DNA of 64,000 nt, from positions 9,737,304 to 9,801,303 of the forward strand of contig CM022677.1 in NCBI GenBank assembly GCA_012295275.1, written 5' to 3'. This document shows positions 1 through 11,562 of the stretch, piece after piece (the stretch's first letter is position 1; each line of letters opens with the position of its first letter). The notes below the pieces were generated by a model. That model ran no database searches. It had not been told where the DNA came from and saw only the letters and a program-made list of their open reading frames with translations. Both the position numbers and the translations under genes were made by a program. This DNA is from Chrysomallon squamiferum (taxonomy: Eukaryota; Mollusca; Gastropoda; Neomphalida; Peltospiridae).

Positions 1-28
1 TCATCTTCAAATCCTTCGTCCACAGCAT
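1..28 (-). CDS. SDR gene exon 9, truncated by window edge
   Basis: MLWTKDLKM plus one base, preceded by acceptor gtgtag. The family normally has K(D/A)LKMNTVHVxDV here, so the next codon is expected to be Asn just outside the window. Confidence 0.75.
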
Positions 29-742
29 CTACACAAATTCAAATTGAAAATTTGTATAAATTTTACTATGATCACCACTGTATTATGTGTTCATCTGTAG
101 CAAATGTATCAAACATACGACTTGCTATTAATTTCTGGTGAACCATACTTTCATCAGTCTACCATACCTATAATTCATAATCTGTATCTACTGTAATTCA
201 TAATCTGTATCTACTGTAATTCACAATCTATCTCTACTATAATTCATAATCTATATCAAAAGTAAATCATAATCTATATCTACAGTAAATCATAATCTCT
301 ATCTGCTGTAATTCATAATCTATTTTTACAGTAATTCGGTCTGTATCTACAGTAATTTGTAATCTACACCATAGTTTATATCCTTTTTCAAATTCAGTTA
401 ATTCATTTGTGTGATTATATGATAACATGTAATTCTGAATATTTTAAAATATTTTAAAAATAATAATGTGACTAAAACTGGAAAAGAAAACTGAAAGTAG
501 TGCTGCATAAATATTTTTACAAATGCAAACACATCTCAATTTCAGAGATTTACATAATTAAATGTAATCAAAGCCATTATTAACCAAAAAGAGTAGCTGA
601 CTTAGTTTAGTTGAAAATTGATATATATTTTCACAACAGATATATTAACATTTTAAAAATATATTTTATCTTTAGACAGCACATGATAAAAACAGTTTCA
701 TTCATAAAGGAATCAAAAATAAAAAACCAAAACCAAAAATTC

Positions 743-782
<40 letters not shown>

Positions 783-3700
783 GTAATAACTGAAAACCAG
801 AGTAACAACAATAACAATAAGAATACTAATAATGAAACATTTCTCTAAAGCATAATTTTAAAATAAAATATAATACAGAAAACCATTAAGTGTACATAAG
901 ACGACATGTTTACTAAAACCAAAGAACACCTTCCCCCCAAAAAGGATTTACCTTCATTTTCTCATTGATGTATTTGTAAATAGCACCAATAATAAGTCTG
1001 GGGGCTGTAAGGAAAACAAAGGGTAACATAAATAAATGTTTATTAAAAGTAATAACAGTATTTTGGAAATGTAGATGTCATATGCAACAAAGAAAGGTTA
1101 TAATCTAAAACTGCTTGGAATATGAAATATTTACTATGTACTGTGGTACCTGTCTTGTATGACAGCTGCAGGGCCAGGCACTGCAGGAAAAACAATGTGA
1201 ACTTGGAAAAGAAGGAGGCCTCACATCTCAAGGGCTACTAAATATAGATACATGTATATCTAAATGTCTTAATATACTGATCATTTTCAGATCAAATCTA
1301 ATAAATTTCTTAAAACAAAAGACCATAATAAATTTATTTACTGGATCTACTTAGTTAATGAACATAAAAGAAAATAATAACAAAATAAAATAAATACACT
1401 TTGCACTCTCTCTCTCTCCCCATCCCCACATATATATATATATTTATTTTGAAAGATTAAAAGGGAAAAGTAATGAGAGAGAAATAGAGGGTGCATACGT
1501 GTGAGAGAGAGAATGTAAGTAACAGAGTGTATGTATGATACAGAAATAGAGTGAATGCATGTGATAAAGAGATATAAAGATATACTGAGAGATCTTACTA
1601 ATACTGTTTCGGTCACCGATGCCATACACAACTGCTGGTCGAACTATGATGTAATTTAAGTCAGGAATGTTTTCCAGATCTTTCTCAACTTCAAGTTTAC
1701 GTCTTGCCATTTGAGTCCAAGGCTCACATTTTACATCTTCTTTCACTGGTTTCTGTGTCATAAATAATAATATACATCAACATACATAAAAAATTTCACA
1801 ACAGATATATCCTGCATTATATAATGCAATGAAATATACTGTAATGATTTGATATATTTTTTATTTTTGAGGACTGACCAAAAGTTATAGGGTTTTTTTC
1901 TTTTTGATTTATGTGACTGTGTGTGTGCATGTGTGCACAATATAGTGATAATAGTAATAATAGAATGATAGCAATAATGGTATTAATATTTAGTAATAAT
2001 AATGAAAATATTGACAACAATAATTTTATTACTGATGATGACACCAAAATACTGAAAGGCAATAAAAATGTTTATAAGAAAATAGCTGTTTTAGAAATGA
2101 AATATTAAAACACTATAAAAAGAAGTCCATCTGGGTTTGATCGACTCATTCCTTGTTAAAAACAAAAACTATTTTCTTATATAAAGCACTTTCTTTATAT
2201 CTCATCTTACAAGACCTGTTTCTAGACTTCAGGGCAGCTGAAGGTTTGAACAAAAATGTACTCACAGACATGAAATTATTTAGAACTAAACTCATGCACA
2301 TCACTATTAAAAACATCAAAATGAAAACTTTTTAAATTGTTTAGTTTTCTTTATAATTATCTATTGCATTTTTAAATTTGTCTTGGATGCTCTGGCTACT
2401 CATTAAACACAATATAAACTGATAAAGTCACATGAACACTCTTTCAAACCATCTTCCAGTCTTTTCGTTATTCAAATTTGTCAATACTTGATGTAAGGAT
2501 TATAATTTATTCATTGGTAATACTAAAAATTCTTTATTGGTTTAAATTCATAAACCATCATGAAAACTATTTGAAACAATCTTGTAATCTTTTCACCTAT
2601 CTTCAGGTTTAAAACAGGCATTCTGTAAATATTTTATTTAATTAACCTGCATCACCTTTGTTTACAATGTTGTATATATAATAATTTATTTCTTGCATCA
2701 TCTTTGTTGACAGTTCTGTAAATATAATTATTTATTTATATCATCTTTGTTGACAGTTTTGTAAATATAATTATTTATTTACCTTATCACTTTTGTCAAC
2801 ATGTTATAATTTTATGGGGTTTTTTTTCATACAGTTTTCATTCTACATTTATTTTTATTTTTTTAATTTAATTATGATGTAGAATTCTTGAAAGCAGAAT
2901 TCAAAGATAATTAATAATTAGAAATTAAAAACTTGCACACTTTTCAAGTGTAATTGTCAGTAAGTAATTTAATCTACACTTTGTCCTTTACTAAATCAGT
3001 CTACAGTACTAAAACAATCAACACAACAGAAGATTTGACGAATCTACTCATTATCTTACCTTTACAACAAACATGCTCATGCTTATCTACTCATTTTTAG
3101 GTAAGTAAATTAATAAAAACATTATACATAGAGTTTTTAAATGAATATTTTCTGGGAATGGGTAAAAGAAAATCAACTGCTACTAACAAAAAATAATTAG
3201 TTATTTGATGGTCGATTACATTAAAATTTTGTATGAAAATATTATTGTTTTTGATAGTGCTATAATGTAAATAATTAAAACAAATAGTTGTTTGATTACA
3301 TTTCTTTATTAAAATTGTGTATGACAATATTACTGTTTTTAGTAGATTATTAAAAAAAAGAAAAAACTTATTTGATTACAATTCTTTACTAAAATTTTAA
3401 ATATTATTGTTTTTGGTGGATTATAATAAAATTTAAAAAATATTTATTATGTTTATTCATTTAATTTCTCTGTTATTGAAAGCTGTTTATTAGAAAATAT
3501 TATATTTCCTATTTCTGGGAGGGTTTTAATAAAATAAAACTATAACTAATAATAAAATAAAGTATATAGTTGTTTGGTGCAAGTTTCTTTAAATAAAAGA
3601 TGTATAATTAGACAATATCATTATTATTTAAATTAAATTTTTTTTTGCTAGTAATAAAAAAGGTAACTTTGTTAACTGAGGGTTCTTCTTTTTATTTCTC

Positions 3701-6700
3701 TGTATATTTTTAAATAACAGACAACATTATTATCATTTACTGTTTTTGGTAAGGATGTAACAAAATAATGCTTGCTGCAAATTTGTAAAACGTTAAATAA
3801 AATATTATGATCACGTATAACATCTGTGAATTAAGCATGCACTGTTTGCATCTCACTACACACTACTGCCATGCTTGTTCACAACACATTACAACATACT
3901 TACTGCCTCTTCTTCATCTGACTACAACAATTAACAAAACCTGTACAGCCTGAGCAGCTGATACGTTTTTACAAATATTTCAAATTTTACATTATAAATG
4001 TCAATAGTTTCGTAATGAAATTGTTCGTTTAAAAAAAAAAAAAAAAAAAATTCAGAAACTATAATGAACAAAAACAATATTTAAATAAATAAATAAATAA
4101 ATAGATTTTTAATAGATTACTAAGATATAGTCTGTTTAACGGTCCAGATGCAAACAAATATATAAATTACTTACCAAAAGTTAATAAACATTAAAAATTT
4201 AACTATTTTCGAAAAACGGAAACAACTTATTTAACAATAAATGAAAAATAAAATAAATATTTAGATTTTAATTACTAATATAAAATAAATATATAAAATA
4301 AAAACATTTTTAAAAAAGAGGTAACAGAAAAGTTTAAAAAAGTTTGAGTAAAATGAAATTATTTCCCTTTTTTGACTAGATCCAATTTACAGCTGTATAA
4401 TTATAAATTCAAAGGTTATATTTGTTTTTATTAGTCATTTTGACTACTACTAGTCTGCAGAATACAGATTATAAATTGAAAGATACAAAATAGTTTACAT
4501 CAGTAATTTTTACTACTATATACGTATTTCTGCTATATACATATTATAAATTATCAATTAGATTTGTTTGTTTTCGTTGTTTTTAATCTTTTCTGTAAAA
4601 CTGATTATAAATAATAAATTTGAAATTGAAAGCTGTAGATTTGTTTCCATTAGCTGTTTTACACCTTGTCTGTAGAACAGATTATAAACTATAAACTGTA
4701 AATTTTAAACTGAAAGATGAATTATTGTATGATTTTTACCTTGTCTGAAGAATACATCTGTCCTGTTGAAAACTCCACATAGAGTTTAACTTTGTGTGAT
4801 GCAGCTGTTGTTGAACAATTGTGACTGAGTCGAATAATTCCTTCTTTATAAACCTGTAAACACAAATTAAAAAAAAAAAAAAAAAATTTCATCAAAATAA
4901 TTCTATATAAGACAAATCTACAAATCATTCAAAATAGCAGATATATTGTTTATGACAATTTAAAATTAAAATTAAAAATAAACAGAGATGGCAAGAGAGA
5001 AAGAAGAATTTGATTTATTACTGAAATTCTGCATTAATGATATTAAGTTTCACAAAGACTGACAGAAAATTTATATCAGTTATAATAATTTGGTGTTTCT
5101 TAAACGAAAATAACCATAGAATGTAAGTCAGTGAATAAATAGGTAAATTATAAAGGAAATCTTATGCTTTAATGTGAGGTGAGCCTTTCAAATTATGAAT
5201 ACATTCTCAAATTCTGATGCTATTATAAACTTAACATTATCTGTATTCAATCCTAAAAAAAATATAGTTTTTATTATTTTTTTATTTTTTTAACACTATA
5301 TATAAAAAGAATATCAAATTAAATGTTATATTTTAACTGTGACTATTTAATTATCCACAAAACAATAACATTCTTATTTTCTTCTTCTGACGTAATCTGG
5401 TGTTTGGAAATAGCTTTGGGGGGGGGATCCACTTCTTATTGCATAATGATTCATTTAAGTGGAGATGCTGGTCGAAAAATGACAAAATTTGAAGAACAAA
5501 ATAGTTTTTGAAATTTTGACAAAACCATTTACAAAAATTCTTCAGCTTTCTATTCATACAAGTTAGGAAGTCCAAATAAATTTAATTATGTCCAAAAAAA
5601 AAGCATTTTGTGAGGTGACTGAAGTTTACACATTTTAGTCAAATTCTGCTTTTATTTCCAGGTTTTATTTTCAATGCGTGTTTCTCAAAACATCCATGAA
5701 ATTCATTATGGGAACAATGTTCTAAAAATAGATATAAAATCCATTGAGATATTTCTTCATTTAGTGCACCACCATATGAAAATATGAGAGAAAAAATTAA
5801 GATAGTGTCACCCATGGATTGGTCATATGATATCACATGACTTGTTGCCACATTCTGATTGGTTATCAGCATTATTTCTGGTCACATTGTTTACTTCCAT
5901 TCACTGATGTTTTGCCCAAGTATATTGTTTAAGATTTAATCTTTCAAAATCATGGAGAGTTATTGTGGAAAGAAAACCAATACAGTCTGCACGAGAAACA
6001 TTGCAGAAAAAAGGTCACTGAAGAAATGGAATCAATCATTCAACGGCTTCTGGAGATCGGCATGCACCAGAACCTTCCCCAGTAACTTCCAAAAGAAAAT
6101 TGGAACCTGTTTTGGAAATCAATGATGAATATAAAGATCATCATCCATTTGTTAGTGATGACAGCTGTCTTTTTTGCATTTTAAATGTAAATATGTTATT
6201 ATAAGTTTCAAGGAAAAAAATAACTAACTCTTTTTGCACTGCACATAGTGTAACAGTAATGTGTATTAAAAAAAGGTTTTTTAGATAAATCTTTCAGGTT
6301 TTTTCCAGAAGGAAATACATACATACAGTTATCATAATAAATATACATAACATCACCACAATAATTAGAATAAGTGGAAATATAGTTATAAAACTTTATT
6401 TGTTGTTTTCTCATATTTCATTTTTTGTACCTTTCAACATTTTTGTCAATGTGCTGCATTAAAACTATCTGTGCTAGAGATCCCAAATTTGGAACATTTT
6501 TTGGGAAACAAAGGCAACAAAAATGCAGAAAGAAAATCTTGAAAAATTTATCTATTCTTTTCATAAAACCTTTACAATGTCTCTAGTACAAAACATATGA
6601 GTGAAAAATGTAATCAGTTTTAAAAAAAATATATAATTCTCTAGTATTTTATAGAAATACATGATGAACTCCATCAGTTTGATCTCCACAGGTTAAAGAA

Positions 6701-8950
6701 ATAACAACTTTGAATGAATTAAATCTGCTTATGGCAAGGGTTAACAAGTTTGAAACTTACCGGGTCTGTCTGTCCATACTTAGTCTCTGCAGCGAGGTTA
6801 AACACGTAGTCAAACTGACCATCATCTAGAGAAAACGCTGCATCCACTGACGCTGTAAACAAATGTGTGAACAACTAGCAAGAGTCATCAGTAATTATAA
6901 TATATTCATGAACAACTCGAGAAATATGTAATAATTAGAATGTATTAATATTTAATTAGTAAGCTGTAATAATTATATAGAACATATAAATATAATAATT
7001 AATAAAAAGCATCAAATAAAAAAAATAATAATTAGAAGGTACAAAATATTATTTAGTCCACAATGAATAATGTAAAAATTATACAAAATATTTATATCAT
7101 AACCAGTATACTTTAAAATAACTTATAGCAAAATTTTCAGCAACTATCAAATTAAGTAATAGTGTGCAATCTGGTTTAAAAAGAATGTTAAAATTAACTC
7201 ACCTGGATTTATTAAGTTGCACTGTTTGAACTCAACAAGAGGACTGGCAAATGATTCCTGCAACGACAGGAATGAATTAATTAATGAACTAAATATTAGT
7301 AACAATACAATGCAGGTTGAGGATTCCTTATCTGAAATTCAGAAATCTATAATGTTTTCTTATCAGCTGAAATGGTCATATCTTATGTTTTCTGGATTAT
7401 ACTTAATTTAGATTGTGCACTAAATTATTAAAACATATTTTAAAAATCCAGTAGACTATTTGTATAAGCTGTGTAAAAATGTAAATGAAATTAGAACTGT
7501 GACTTAGATCCTATTTTCAGGTTGTCTCCTTATATTCAAAAATTCAAAAATACCAAAATCTGCAACAGTTTAAAGGATTAATAAAAATATTATGTTACAA
7601 ATGAAAAGGTTTTGTACCAAGTGGACTAATCACATTCATTATTAATTAATACTGATTGTAACAAATTAGTTGTTACATGGTGTAACAGTTCTCTGTTACT
7701 TACACTGTGTTTTGCATTTAGCCAGGCCATCTGGGGGGGCACTTTATCAACAACACGCAGCTAAAATATAAATAAAATTTTTAATTAATTTTAAAAATTG
7801 CTTGTACAGAGTTATTACAAAAACATAACTTCATAAATAAATGACTGTCATAAAATTATGTCAACAACACACAGCTAAAATATAAACAAAATTTTACATT
7901 TAAATTAATTCTAACATATAGTGTGTTATTATAAAAATACAACTAAATAAATAAACTTATTGTTATAAAAAGTGTTAGATAAATAAATAACTATAAAAAC
8001 TTTCATTAAATTATATAAACTGATACAACTAAAAAAGACATTAAAATCTTTCATTAAAAATAATTCTGACATTATACAGAGATCTTACAGAAAGCACAGT
8101 GACTTAGGTAACTAATTATATTAGTAATATTATACTTTCATAACATGCAGCAAAAGAAAATTTTTAAAGATCTTTCATTTTAAATCAATTCTAACACATA
8201 CAGAGTTATTATAAAATGCTCAACTAGATAAATAAATAAATCATTTTACTAAAATTGTTTAAATTATATCAACAACATGCAGGTAACCCTAAAATAAAAT
8301 CTTTTATTACATTTAAAATAATTCTAATTATATACATTTTTGTAATAAAATACACAACATAAAATAAATTAAATAAATAAAAACAATGTGATGAAAGTTT
8401 ATTCAGTTTTTAATTTTTATTGTCAAATGACATGTTAAAATATATTAATCTAACTAAAAAAAAAAAAAAAAAAAAAAAAAGAAAAGAGAAAAAAAAAGAA
8501 GAAAAATAATGAAAAAAGAAAAATAATGAAAAAAGAAAAATGTAACTAAATAACCAAATGAAACTGTAATATGATGAAAACGTATTTGGTTTAAATGTTT
8601 ATTTTCCTCTGACATTTGCATATAGTTAACCGTATCTAAATAAACAAATAAATAAAATGACGAACATTTGATTTGGTTTTTAATGTTTATTGTCGACTGA
8701 CATTTTTATACTTATTCTAAACTATCTCTCTGATGTTGTTATGCCTGGTTTGTCATGTTTATCACTAATAAAAAAAGAAAGTTATAACCATACTTTGTAT
8801 TTTCTCAGAAAAGTGTACATATTTTGTAATTATACAACAAATTACAAATGAGATCTTTTTAATGAATGACAACGTGACTGTTTCTAAAATCTTAGAATTT
8901 TGCATCTAAAAATAGTTAACAAATTTTCTAAACATTTGGGAAGTGCATGG

Positions 8951-9008
<58 letters not shown>

Positions 9009-10541
9009 ATGTGTGTGTGTGTGTGTGTTACCTTAGAAACAAGTTCATTCTGAACTAAATAATGCACAAGATTTCTTCCTATAAAGCCAGTTCCTGAAAT
9101 AAATCAAAATTTGATATTTCACAAATAATAAACAAAATCTATCTCACATTGAGCTTTTTCTAAAATAAAAAATAAATAAATATAAATTTTTTTAAGAAAA
9201 TGAAAAAAGAAAAATGTAACTAAATAACTAAATGAAACTGTAATATGATGAAAATTTATTTGGTTTAAATGTTTATTTTCCTCTGAAATTTATATACAGT
9301 TAACCGTATCTAAATAAACAAACAAATAAAATGATATGAAAATATTTTATTTGGTTTTTGTCAACTGACATTCTTATACATTGACCTTATTTAAATAATA
9401 AAATATTATAATCTAAAAAAATAAATAAAGCAATATAGGATGATGAAATTGTTTTTGTCTTAAGATTGTAATCCCATTGACCTATATATTCTAATCAGTA
9501 CACTTAACAGTGGCATTTAAAGGAAATACACACTTTATTCTGAACATCAAGCTTAAGAAATGTACAGAAAGTTAATATTATTATATATTATTATATGTTA
9601 TTACTTTCCATATGTTTATTATTCTTTAAATTTGACAAAACTGAATTATGCAAAATAATAAACCTAAAATATTTACTTTGATTGTATTTAGAAACATCAT
9701 AAAGTTAATGATAGCAACCATTTTTACTTTTTAATACAAATAATGACATGATGAATGTTAAGAAAATCTGTTGCAGTCATAGGTTTATGGATTAAAAATA
9801 ATTCATCTGTGGAATTTCTAGTTTTACTGTCATCATTGTAGTAACTATTTCATTTGTTTCTCTGAACTCCTAGATAATGTTTTCTGTTGGAACAACACAC
9901 AGAAAGACAGACTGTTATGTAAGATCACATTCAGAATTCTGTTAATATAGATCAAAAATAATTTTTCCCAGCATGAATGAATGTATTTGTTATATATATC
10001 TAATTAATTTAATTACTAATTCTAGATCAGGCAAATGAAAATTAGGAAGTAAATGTCATTAACAGGAACTATACACAGTTTTATCTCTACACATTATTTA
10101 GAATCAACACATTTTCCATGGTAACCTAATAATGCATAAATATTTTATTTTATTCTATTCTATTTCTATAAAAGTATCATTCATATTCTACTTGATTTTG
10201 ATTATTTTTATCTCGTAGTATTCACACTGGAATCAGAACAGGTGGCAATCACAATAAACACTGAATTAAATTTGTTATAGAAAAACTATTTTAAACCACT
10301 ACTCTTACATAGAGACAAAAATTACTTTTGTTACAATGAAAGAAAATGTTTATTTATTACCAGATTACTATTTATTATTTGCATACATGTATAAGATTTA
10401 CAATAAAATTAATGTTTTGCAATAACTAAAATTTTCTTTTTGTTTTTTGTTTTATGTTAGCTATTTTCAATGTTGAATGATCCATAACATATCCTGTAAT
10501 ATCCAACATTATCCCCTGTTGAAATTCTGGGCTTTTTATTA

Positions 10542-10597
<56 letters not shown>

Positions 10598-11077
10598 CAG
10601 AAAAGATATCATCATTAGTGGCAGAAAATTTCAAAAATATTTCTTTCAAGATGTTTTCAGATTATGTGTTAATTGATTTTCCCTGCATATCTTGATAAGT
10701 TGATTATCAAGAGTCTTGCTGATCTTAAGAATAGTGCAGATTGGCAAACTGTCAGAAGATGTGCTTTATAGAGGTGACATATTTTTCATGACTTTTCAAA
10801 AACAAGAACATTCTTTCCAACATTTTTCTTTGTAAAAAATTCAACAAAATTCAGAATAATCGTACAATTTTTATATTTATGTGCTGTCTGTATACATTTA
10901 GTTCTTTGAAAATAATTAAAACTAAAACTGTTTAATATATTGAAGATAACACATTATATTTTTAATTCATATTATTTATAAATGTTATTTTTTTTTATTA
11001 ATTTATTTTTGCTCTTGAGAAAATACGCTGTGTATCAACAAAAATAAAATAAATAAAAATTTACTGTCTTTCTCATT

Positions 11078-11136
<59 letters not shown>

Positions 11137-11534
11137 ATTCTAACGTATTATTCTTCTCCAGCATAAATTGTTTGTGATGAATGAATGTTTAACGACACCG
11201 CAGCACAAAACATAATCAGCCAGTGTCATCGTAAGTCACTTAATTATAAACTGACAGTGACAAATTCAGAAACTGTTAAATATTATTATTACTTTTATAT
11301 TAGTAACTTAATGATTGATCAATTAATCAACGTTATACTAAGTCAGAAATTAGCAAAATCGATGAAAAATAATCATAAAATATTATTACAGAATGTAAAT
11401 ATTATACTAAAATCCAGTTCTTAATAACAATTTTTACTGAGAATTATAAACAAATACAAAATCAATTTAAAAATAACAAAAATAATATTACCTCCCAATA
11501 TCAAAACACTGGCACGTTTTGCGGGTTCCGCCAT
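1..11534 (-). CDS. SDR-family NAD(P)-dependent epimerase/dehydratase-like protein, 9 exons, 3' end outside window
   Basis: Nine exons join in frame on the minus strand: 11492-11534, 9032-9093, 7704-7760, 7203-7257, 6761-6852, 4740-4853, 1599-1752, 952-1004 and 1-28 (partial), giving about 219 residues. The N-terminus has the Rossmann dinucleotide motif GGTGFIG near residues 14-20. Exon 5 gives NLAAET, the beta4 motif of extended SDRs, exon 6 VEFSTGQMYSS and exon 7 RPAVVYGIGDR. Together these identify a cytosolic-type extended or atypical SDR. Substrate is unknown; relatives act on nucleotide sugars or similar. The usual catalytic Tyr-x3-Lys reads M-A-R-R-K in exon 7, so the tyrosine seems replaced, which argues for an atypical, possibly non-catalytic or altered enzyme. 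All junctions have GT-AG signals and matching phase. The rest of the C-terminus lies left of position 1. Family call is strong; specific function is not assigned. Confidence 0.88.
170..372. repeat. 22-bp degenerate tandem repeat in SDR intron 8
   Basis: About nine imperfect copies of a unit close to taattcataatctgtatctac. It lies in the intron between exons 8 and 9. The rest of the intron (373-951) is AT-rich with one (AAT)n tract at 742-785; nothing else was recognised. Confidence 0.8.
952..1004 (-). CDS. SDR gene exon 8
   Basis: 53 bp encoding PRLIIGAIYKYINEKMK after the split Thr codon. The SITPRL junction follows GDRN as in related epimerases. Donor gtaaat; acceptor ttacag; ends in phase 0. 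Confidence 0.82.
1599..1752 (-). CDS. SDR gene exon 7 (Lys of the YxxxK motif, substrate loop)
   Basis: 51 codons plus one base. EPWTQMARRKLEVEK matches the alpha5 segment where YxxxK is expected; Met stands where Tyr should be. LNYIIVRPAVVYGIGDR is the conserved RPxxVYGxGDR segment after beta6. Junction with exon 8 rebuilds a Thr codon. Confidence 0.87.
2649..2783. repeat. ~50-bp tandem repeat in SDR intron 6
   Basis: Three imperfect copies of a unit containing tcatctttgttgacagt followed by an AT-rich part. The rest of this intron (1753-4739) is AT-rich single-copy-looking DNA with poly(A) tracts near 4030; no coding signal was seen. Confidence 0.65.
4740..4853 (-). CDS. SDR gene exon 6 (active-site Ser region)
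   Basis: 38 codons ending in phase 0. VKLYVEFSTGQMYSSDK aligns with the beta5 region vyxSSxxvYG of extended SDRs, with Ser/Thr at the catalytic Ser position. Flanked by acceptor tttacag and donor gtaa. Confidence 0.85.
5300..6230 (+). pseudogene. Degraded transposon-like segment in SDR intron 5, coding-like around 5953-6204
   Basis: The segment between SDR exons 6 and 5 has higher complexity than its surroundings. An ATG at 5953 opens a 57-codon frame beginning MESYCGKKTN; a different frame from about 6026 reads coding-like residues including EINDEYKDHHPFVSDDSCLF and ends TAA near 6204. The frame change suggests an old indel. It looks like the N-terminal part of a mobile-element protein, but no domain was recognised and no terminal repeats were found. 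Confidence 0.3.
6761..6852 (-). CDS. SDR gene exon 5 (NLAAET beta4 motif)
   Basis: 92 bp, encoding 30 full codons. DYVFNLAAETKYGQTD contains the [H/N]LAAxT signature of extended SDRs, the strongest single family marker in the gene. Donor gtaag; acceptor ttacag. Confidence 0.88.
7203..7257 (-). CDS. SDR gene exon 4
   Basis: 18 codons plus one base, reading ESFASPLVEFKQCNLINP. VEFKQCNL corresponds to the beta3 region (…v.gDl.) of the Rossmann fold. Acceptor gttgcag and donor gtgag are both good. Confidence 0.83.
7704..7760 (-). CDS. SDR gene exon 3
   Basis: 19 codons, starting LRVVDKVPPQMAWLN. LRVVDK is the beta2 strand with the acidic Asp typical of NAD-binding SDRs at its end. Donor gtaagt and acceptor ttag agree with phase 0 on both sides. 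Diverged copies of the acceptor-side sequence recur in the neighbouring intron. Confidence 0.85.
7745..8395. repeat. Degenerate ~110-bp tandem duplication next to SDR exon 3
   Basis: Four or five diverged copies start with a version of atcaacaacacgcagctaaa, which is the exon 3 5' end with its splice acceptor on the minus strand (7749-7768, about 7861, 8138 and 8266). The array therefore repeats an exon edge inside the intron. Confidence 0.65.
8538..8712. repeat. Direct repeat copy 1 flanking SDR exon 2
   Basis: Begins aaatgtaactaaataacc and runs through taaccgtatctaaataaac to gactgacattttta. A second copy at 9212-9377 has the same order of blocks with scattered differences and small indels. 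Confidence 0.8.
8953..9028. repeat. (GT)n microsatellite adjoining SDR exon 2 donor
   Basis: About 38 GT units with a single interruption. On the minus strand it reads (CA)n beginning immediately after the GTAA of the exon 2 splice donor. Confidence 0.95.
9032..9093 (-). CDS. SDR gene exon 2 (GGTGFIG completed, helix alpha1)
   Basis: Encodes GTGFIGRNLVHYLVQNELVSK, which completes the GxxGxxG cofactor-binding loop and alpha1. The donor GTAA is followed directly by a long (CA)n tract in the minus-strand intron. Related ~165-bp direct repeats lie on both sides of the exon. Confidence 0.88.
9212..9377. repeat. Direct repeat copy 2 flanking SDR exon 2
   Basis: Same orientation as 8538-8712; exon 2 and the (GT)n tract lie between the two copies. 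The intron from 9378 to 11491 otherwise holds AT-rich DNA, a (TTA)n tract at about 10541-10596 and a (GA)n tract at about 11080-11134. Confidence 0.8.
11492..11534 (-). CDS. SDR gene exon 1 (start codon, first half of Rossmann motif)
   Basis: Encodes MAEPAKRASVLILG and the first base of the next Gly codon, followed by a GT donor (gtaat). The hydrophobic beta1 strand VLIL leads straight into the glycine motif completed in exon 2, which fixes the start and phase. The ATG sits inside a sequence resembling a YY1 site. Confidence 0.88.
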
Positions 11535-11537
11535 CTT
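11528..11537 (-). promoter_or_regulatory. YY1-like site overlapping the SDR start codon
   Basis: The minus strand reads AAGATGGCGG, the core of the YY1 consensus, with its ATG being the start codon. YY1 sites over the start or TSS are typical of TATA-less housekeeping promoters in animals. Inference from the motif only. Confidence 0.45.
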
Positions 11538-11554
11538 CGATTTCGTCTTTATAC

Positions 11555-11562
11555 TCACGTGA
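11555..11562. promoter_or_regulatory. Palindromic E-box TCACGTGA upstream of SDR gene
   Basis: Perfect 8-bp palindrome 21 bp upstream of the SDR ATG, the preferred site of USF/MITF/TFE-type bHLH-Zip factors. No TATA box was seen nearby. Confidence 0.4.

Noticed and set aside
1043-1235. Minus-strand ORF between SDR exons 7 and 8
   Set aside because: Would break the in-frame SITPRL junction between exons 7 and 8 and has no family similarity.
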